Of a stretch of DNA of 64,000 nt, positions 60,617 to 64,000 are shown in pieces. The notes below the pieces were generated by a model. That model was not told the origin of the DNA. It was given only the letters and a program-made list of their open reading frames with translations, and did no database searches. Each line of letters starts with the position of its first letter. The stretch's first letter is position 1. Position numbers and translations under genes: made by a program. Source of the DNA: Pyronema omphalodes (Eukaryota > Ascomycota > Pezizomycetes > Pezizales > Pyronemataceae); contig JAJJXM010000021.1 in the NCBI GenBank assembly GCA_024516155.1, positions 310,001 to 374,000 on the forward strand. The letters run 5' to 3'.

Positions 60617-60762
60617 CACCTAACGGGTGGAACTCCACCATCAACTTAGTTAGGAGGCGGCGCACGCCGCCTCCAACTAATTTGATGGTGGCCCGCAGGG
60701 CAGCCGCCCGGCTTCAAAAAATTTTTTACTCAAACATGAACTTTCAAGAATAAAAAAAATTG
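60617..60762 (+). repeat. Left terminal inverted repeat, outer arm
   Basis: 146 bases matching the reverse complement of 63579-63724 with only a few differences. It includes a self-complementary 57-base block at 60635-60691 with arms ending CCACCATCAA / TTGATGGTGG and a GGAGGCGGCG-CA-CGCCGCCTCC centre. Confidence 0.92.
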
Positions 60763-61727
60763 TTCCATCGCTTTTGCGATGAATAAAAAGCTGTTAAATA
60801 TACTTATTCGCGTGACCATGTTTTGAAAAAAAAAAAAAAAAAAATTGGTGACTGGAAACAGCACCAATGTCGTAAGCGAGCGGTGCTGCTCCGCTGGGGC
60901 GTCGCCCCGCTCCAAATCTTTTGGATCAAAAACAACATCTTTTAAAAATAAAAAAAATTATTCCATCGCTTTTGCGATGAATAAAAAGCTGTTAAATATA
61001 CTTATTCGCGTGACCATGTTTTGAAAAAAAAAAAAAAAAAATTGGTGACTGGAAACAGCACCAATGTCGTAAGCGAGCGGTGCTGCTCCGCTGGGGCGTC
61101 GCCCCGCTCCAAATCTTTTGGATCAAAAACAACATCTTTGAAAAATAAAAAAAATTATTCCATCGCTTTTGCGATGAATAAAAAGCTGTTAAATATACTT
61201 ATTCGCGTGACCATGTTTTGAAAAAAAAAAAAAAAAAAATTGGTGACTGGAAACAGCACCAATGTCGTAAGCGAGCGGTGCTGCTCCGCTGGGGCGTCGC
61301 CCCGCTCCAAATCTTTTGGATCAAAAACAACATCTTTTAAAAATAAAAAAAATTATTCCATCGCTTTTGCGATGAATAAAAAGCTGTTAAATATACTTAT
61401 TCGCGTGACCATGTTTTGAAAAAAAAAAAAAAAAAATTGGTGACTGGAAACAGCACCAATGTCGTAAGCGAGCGGTGCTGCTCCGCTGGGGCGTCGCCCC
61501 GCTCCAAATCTTTTGGATCAAAAACAACATCTTTGAAAAATAAAAAAAATTATTCCATCGCTTTTGCGATGAATAAAAAGCTGTTAAATATACTTATTCG
61601 CGTGACCATGTTTTGAAAAAAAAAAAAAAAAAATTGGTGACTGGAAACAGCACCAATGTCGTAAGCGAGCGGTGCTGCTCCGCTGGGGCGTCGCCCCGCT
61701 CCAAATCTTTTGGATCAAAAACAACAT
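60763..61727 (+). repeat. Left tandem array, five ~198-base units
   Basis: Units start with TTCCATCGCTTTTGCGATG at 60763, 60961, 61158, 61356 and 61553; the last is cut short at 61727. Spacing alternates 198, 197, 198, 197, and a T or G after 'catctt t' also alternates. Units contain hairpins: CATCGC-tttt-GCGATG, TTGGTG...CACCAA and GGGGCG-t-CGCCCC. A run of A (17-20) sits in the middle. Confidence 0.95.
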
Positions 61728-61728
61728 G

Positions 61729-61858
61729 CGCACGTGATGGGTCGGGACTGACCCCGAGTCGGCACGGAGGAGCTGCCGAGCCATGGCACCCAGCGCACGT
61801 GATTGGTCGGGACAAAACCCGAGTCGGCACGGAGCGGTTGCTGCGCGATGCAGGTCGC
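61729..61858. repeat. Two 65-base GC-rich direct repeats with CACGTG boxes
   Basis: The second copy, from about 61794, repeats gcgcacgtgat-ggtcggga...cccgagtcggcacggag of the first. CACGTG occurs at 61731, 61796 and again at 61918. The stretch is much more GC-rich than the rest of the element. Confidence 0.8.
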
Positions 61859-62796
61859 GCGATGTGACTCGGGCTCGGCGTCACTGGGTTCGGGACCGTG
61901 CTGGGAGCCGTATCAATCACGTGACTTTACAAGACGCGTTCTGATGTAGCAAGACGCGTTCTTCACGCAGCGCGCTGAATGTCGTCGGGTGGACGCGATA
62001 GGAGGGAGGCATTGCAATGTTGATTTGAATATGAATTTGTTTCTATAGATTAAATGAATTTCAACTCATGCTGTGATCATCAGCAAATTTGGCTCTGCGC
62101 AGAGTGCCTTGTACATGATACACGTAGCATTTTAAATTCAAAAATAACACAAATTCAAAATCAAGTTAACATTGTTCCAAATATTCTCAATTTCACACCG
62201 ATTTTCGCGCGGTTGAGCGTCCCTGTGATTTGACAAGTCGCTGTGTTTACGTGCATGATGTTATTGATGCTTCTTTGAACAAACTTCGCGTACGTGACAA
62301 TATTCATCTGAATACTAGAGCACATGGCGGCACGCAGTATGCGGTGATCAATTGCCACAATACGCAAAAATCGCTACTTGCAAGAAAATGCAGCACAAAA
62401 ACTTCGCGCACGAAATTATCATTCTGCAACCCGGTCCCTTGGCTCACCAAGGAGAATGTAGATACGGGAAGATAATGCTCAGGAGACACGTATTCACACG
62501 GTTGAGTGACCGAGTTTCAAAAAGCAAAGTCTACACGAAATTTGGTTTCACAAGCAGGGTTGAAATTCAAGGTTACGATTTATATCACAAGAACAAGGGA
62601 ATGGGTGAAAGAAGAGAGGAACGAATGGCACAGAAAAAAATTGGAATTACGGGGAAAACTATGTACTTGAGGATGGTGATGTGGGAAAGAAGGAAAAGAC
62701 GGTGGGGCAGTGGAAAATTTCTATTTTGTACCCCGCTCTGCCAAGATGCTTTTGGCCGATTTGGCCGCTGGTTGTGCGACAGGGGAACAGCATAGC

Positions 62797-62905
62797 CTCG
62801 GCAACAGCCGCTTTGGCAATGGCCTCCTTGGCAACGACCGTTTCAGGAACAGGCATCTTGGCAGCCAACGCCTTGGCAACTGCTACCTTGGCAACGGCCG
62901 TAGTG
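62797..62905. repeat. TTGGCAA-rich imperfect tandem repeat
   Basis: The heptamer ttggcaa or a one-base variant recurs every 15-25 bases, including the palindromic TTGGCAGCCAA. The translated frames are Ala/Val-rich low complexity, so it is probably non-coding. Confidence 0.6.
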
Positions 62906-63006
62906 CGCAGCGCAGGTGATCCACCAAGGGGCTGTAGTGCTGACTGGCGCGCAGCAGCCTGATCGGTTGCCGCAATGCGCGCCCTGCAGACACGCGCACT
63001 TAGCTT

Positions 63007-63484
63007 TGATTCAGAATATTTGGAGCGGGGCGACGCCCCAGCGGAGCATCACGCTCGCTTACAACATTGGTGCTGTTTCCAGTCACCAATTTTTTTTTTA
63101 TTTTTTTTTCAAAAAAGGTCACGCGAATAAGCAAATTTAACTGCTTTTAATTCATCGCAAAAGCGATGGAACAATTTTTTTAATTGTTGAAAGATGATGT
63201 TTTTGATTTAGAATATTTGGAGCGGGGCGACGCCCCAGCGGAGCATCACGCTCGCTTACAACATTGGTGCTGTTTCCAGTCACCAATTTTTTTTTTATTT
63301 TTTTTTTTAAAAAAAGGTCACGCGAATAAGCAAATTTAACTGCTTTTAATTCATCGCAAAAGCGATGGAACAATTTTTTTTAATTGTTGAAAGATGATGT
63401 TTTTGATCCAGAATATTTGGAGCGGGGCGACGCCCGAGCGGAGCATCACCGCTCGCTTACAACATTGGTGCTGTTTCCAGTCAC

Positions 63485-63519
<35 letters not shown>

Positions 63520-63578
63520 AAAAGGTCACGCGAATAAGCAGATTTAACTGCTTTTAATTCATCGCAAAAGCGATGGAA
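63007..63578 (-). repeat. Right tandem array, three inverted ~200-base units
   Basis: Three copies of the same unit in opposite orientation, with boundaries near 63171, 63370 and 63578. They differ from the left units at shared positions (for example GCAGTTAAAT against GCTGTTAAAT), so each side has homogenised separately. Length varies mainly in the T run. Confidence 0.93.
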
Positions 63579-63724
63579 CAATTTTTTTAATTCTTGAAAG
63601 TTCATGTTTGAGTAAAAATTCTTTTGAAGCCGGGCGGCTGCCCTGCGGGCCACCATCAAATTAGTTGGAGGCGGCGTGCGCCGCCTCCTAACTAAGTTGA
63701 TGGTGGAGTTCCACCCGTTAGGTG
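63579..63724 (-). repeat. Right terminal inverted repeat, outer arm
   Basis: Reverse complement of the left arm, with the same 57-base foldback at 63650-63706. Confidence 0.92.
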
Positions 63725-63732
63725 GCTTTGCA
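63725..63732. repeat. Right target-site duplication GCTTTGCA
   Basis: Directly abuts the right terminal repeat and is identical to 60609-60616. Confidence 0.9.
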
Positions 63733-64000
63733 GCTCCCCGGACTCCCAGGGTAGGGTTTCCAGGTGGAAGTGGAGACATACATGTGCGACATCCATTCGT
63801 ATGTTCTCCACTTCCGGAACTGTTTGCTGCATCTGATCAACCGCGGATCCCGTCCCTTGTTCCCTTACGAAAATGTTCCTGGCGGTCCACATTCGGTCCT
63901 GTCTATCGAAATTCTAGATAACGACTGATCGTTACGTCCCGGTCTCCCCATATCCCCTGATTTTTTTTATTGGGTTTTCACCCACCGAGACGCGTAACAG

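Larger units (their letters stand above)
60617..63724. mobile_element. 3.1 kb terminal-inverted-repeat element, hAT-like target duplication, non-autonomous
   Basis: The element is 3108 bases long, with near-identical inverted ends (CACCTAACGGGTGGAAC...) and flanked by the same 8 bases, GCTTTGCA, at 60609-60616 and 63725-63732. An 8-base target duplication is typical of hAT-superfamily transposons (P elements also make 8); the terminal bases do not settle the family. Each unique arm is 146 bases (60617-60762 and 63579-63724). Inside these lie about 198-base tandem repeats, five on the left and three inverted on the right. The central 1.3 kb has no recognisable transposase, so it would need an enzyme from elsewhere. 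Frames of up to 147 codons in the core (62352-62795) and across the arms have no family resemblance. Confidence 0.88.

Noticed and set aside
63351..63779. 142-codon frame across the right end of the transposon
   Set aside because: It crosses the terminal repeat, a poly-Lys stretch from the A run and the host flank. Similar frames appear in the left arm only because the DNA is repeated. It is not a transposase.
1..64000. CRISPR array or bacterial operon structures
   Set aside because: The tandem repeats have no spacer pattern, and genes carry introns and single-gene promoters. The DNA is fungal nuclear.

Overview
The window is nuclear DNA of a filamentous ascomycete (Pezizomycotina). The evidence is small spliced genes with 50-130 base introns, GT(A/G)AGT-type donors and CTAAC/CTGAC-like branch points, together with fungal housekeeping proteins: dipeptidyl aminopeptidase, mitochondrial ATP synthase alpha, Rpb7, Mms19, Mic19, Shb17, a PPIL1-type cyclophilin and an ASC-1/Rqt4 protein. 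I cannot fix the class. The low gene density (about ten intact genes in 64 kb) suggests a lineage with an expanded, repeat-bearing genome.

Layout. 1-1.85 kb: the 3' part of a fungal family 2 glycosyltransferase. 1.85-9.5 kb: gene-poor DNA with an ankyrin-repeat fragment, a tRNA-Arg, a tRNA-Val relic and a small ISG12-like gene broken by an in-frame TGA. 9.5-21.3 kb: first gene island (dapB and atp1 on minus; rpb7 and mms19 on plus; atp1 and rpb7 are divergent). 21.3-27 kb: AT-rich, with a tRNA-Val and a diverged tandem duplication. 27-32.1 kb: second, very compact island (mic19, shb17, a small membrane protein, cyp1, rqt4). 32.1-57 kb: a desert holding a tRNA-Thr, a pseudogene that joins a fungal N-terminal domain to decayed ankyrin repeats, and a tRNA-Gly-derived SINE with a target duplication. 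57-57.8 kb: a C2H2 zinc-finger transcription factor with a long gene-free upstream region. 60.6-63.7 kb: a 3.1 kb inverted-repeat transposable element with a perfect 8 base target duplication.

The intact genes are mostly core functions: ATP synthesis (atp1), cristae architecture (mic19), transcription (rpb7), cytosolic Fe-S delivery and genome maintenance (mms19), sugar-phosphate metabolism (shb17), ribosome quality control (rqt4) and protein folding or splicing (cyp1). They do not form one pathway. The most unusual structures are the 3.1 kb hairpin-rich element, whose left arm carries a higher-order tandem array, and the SINE. Coding exons were joined by hand from reading frame, splice signals and family conservation, and every multi-exon model below sums to a multiple of three.
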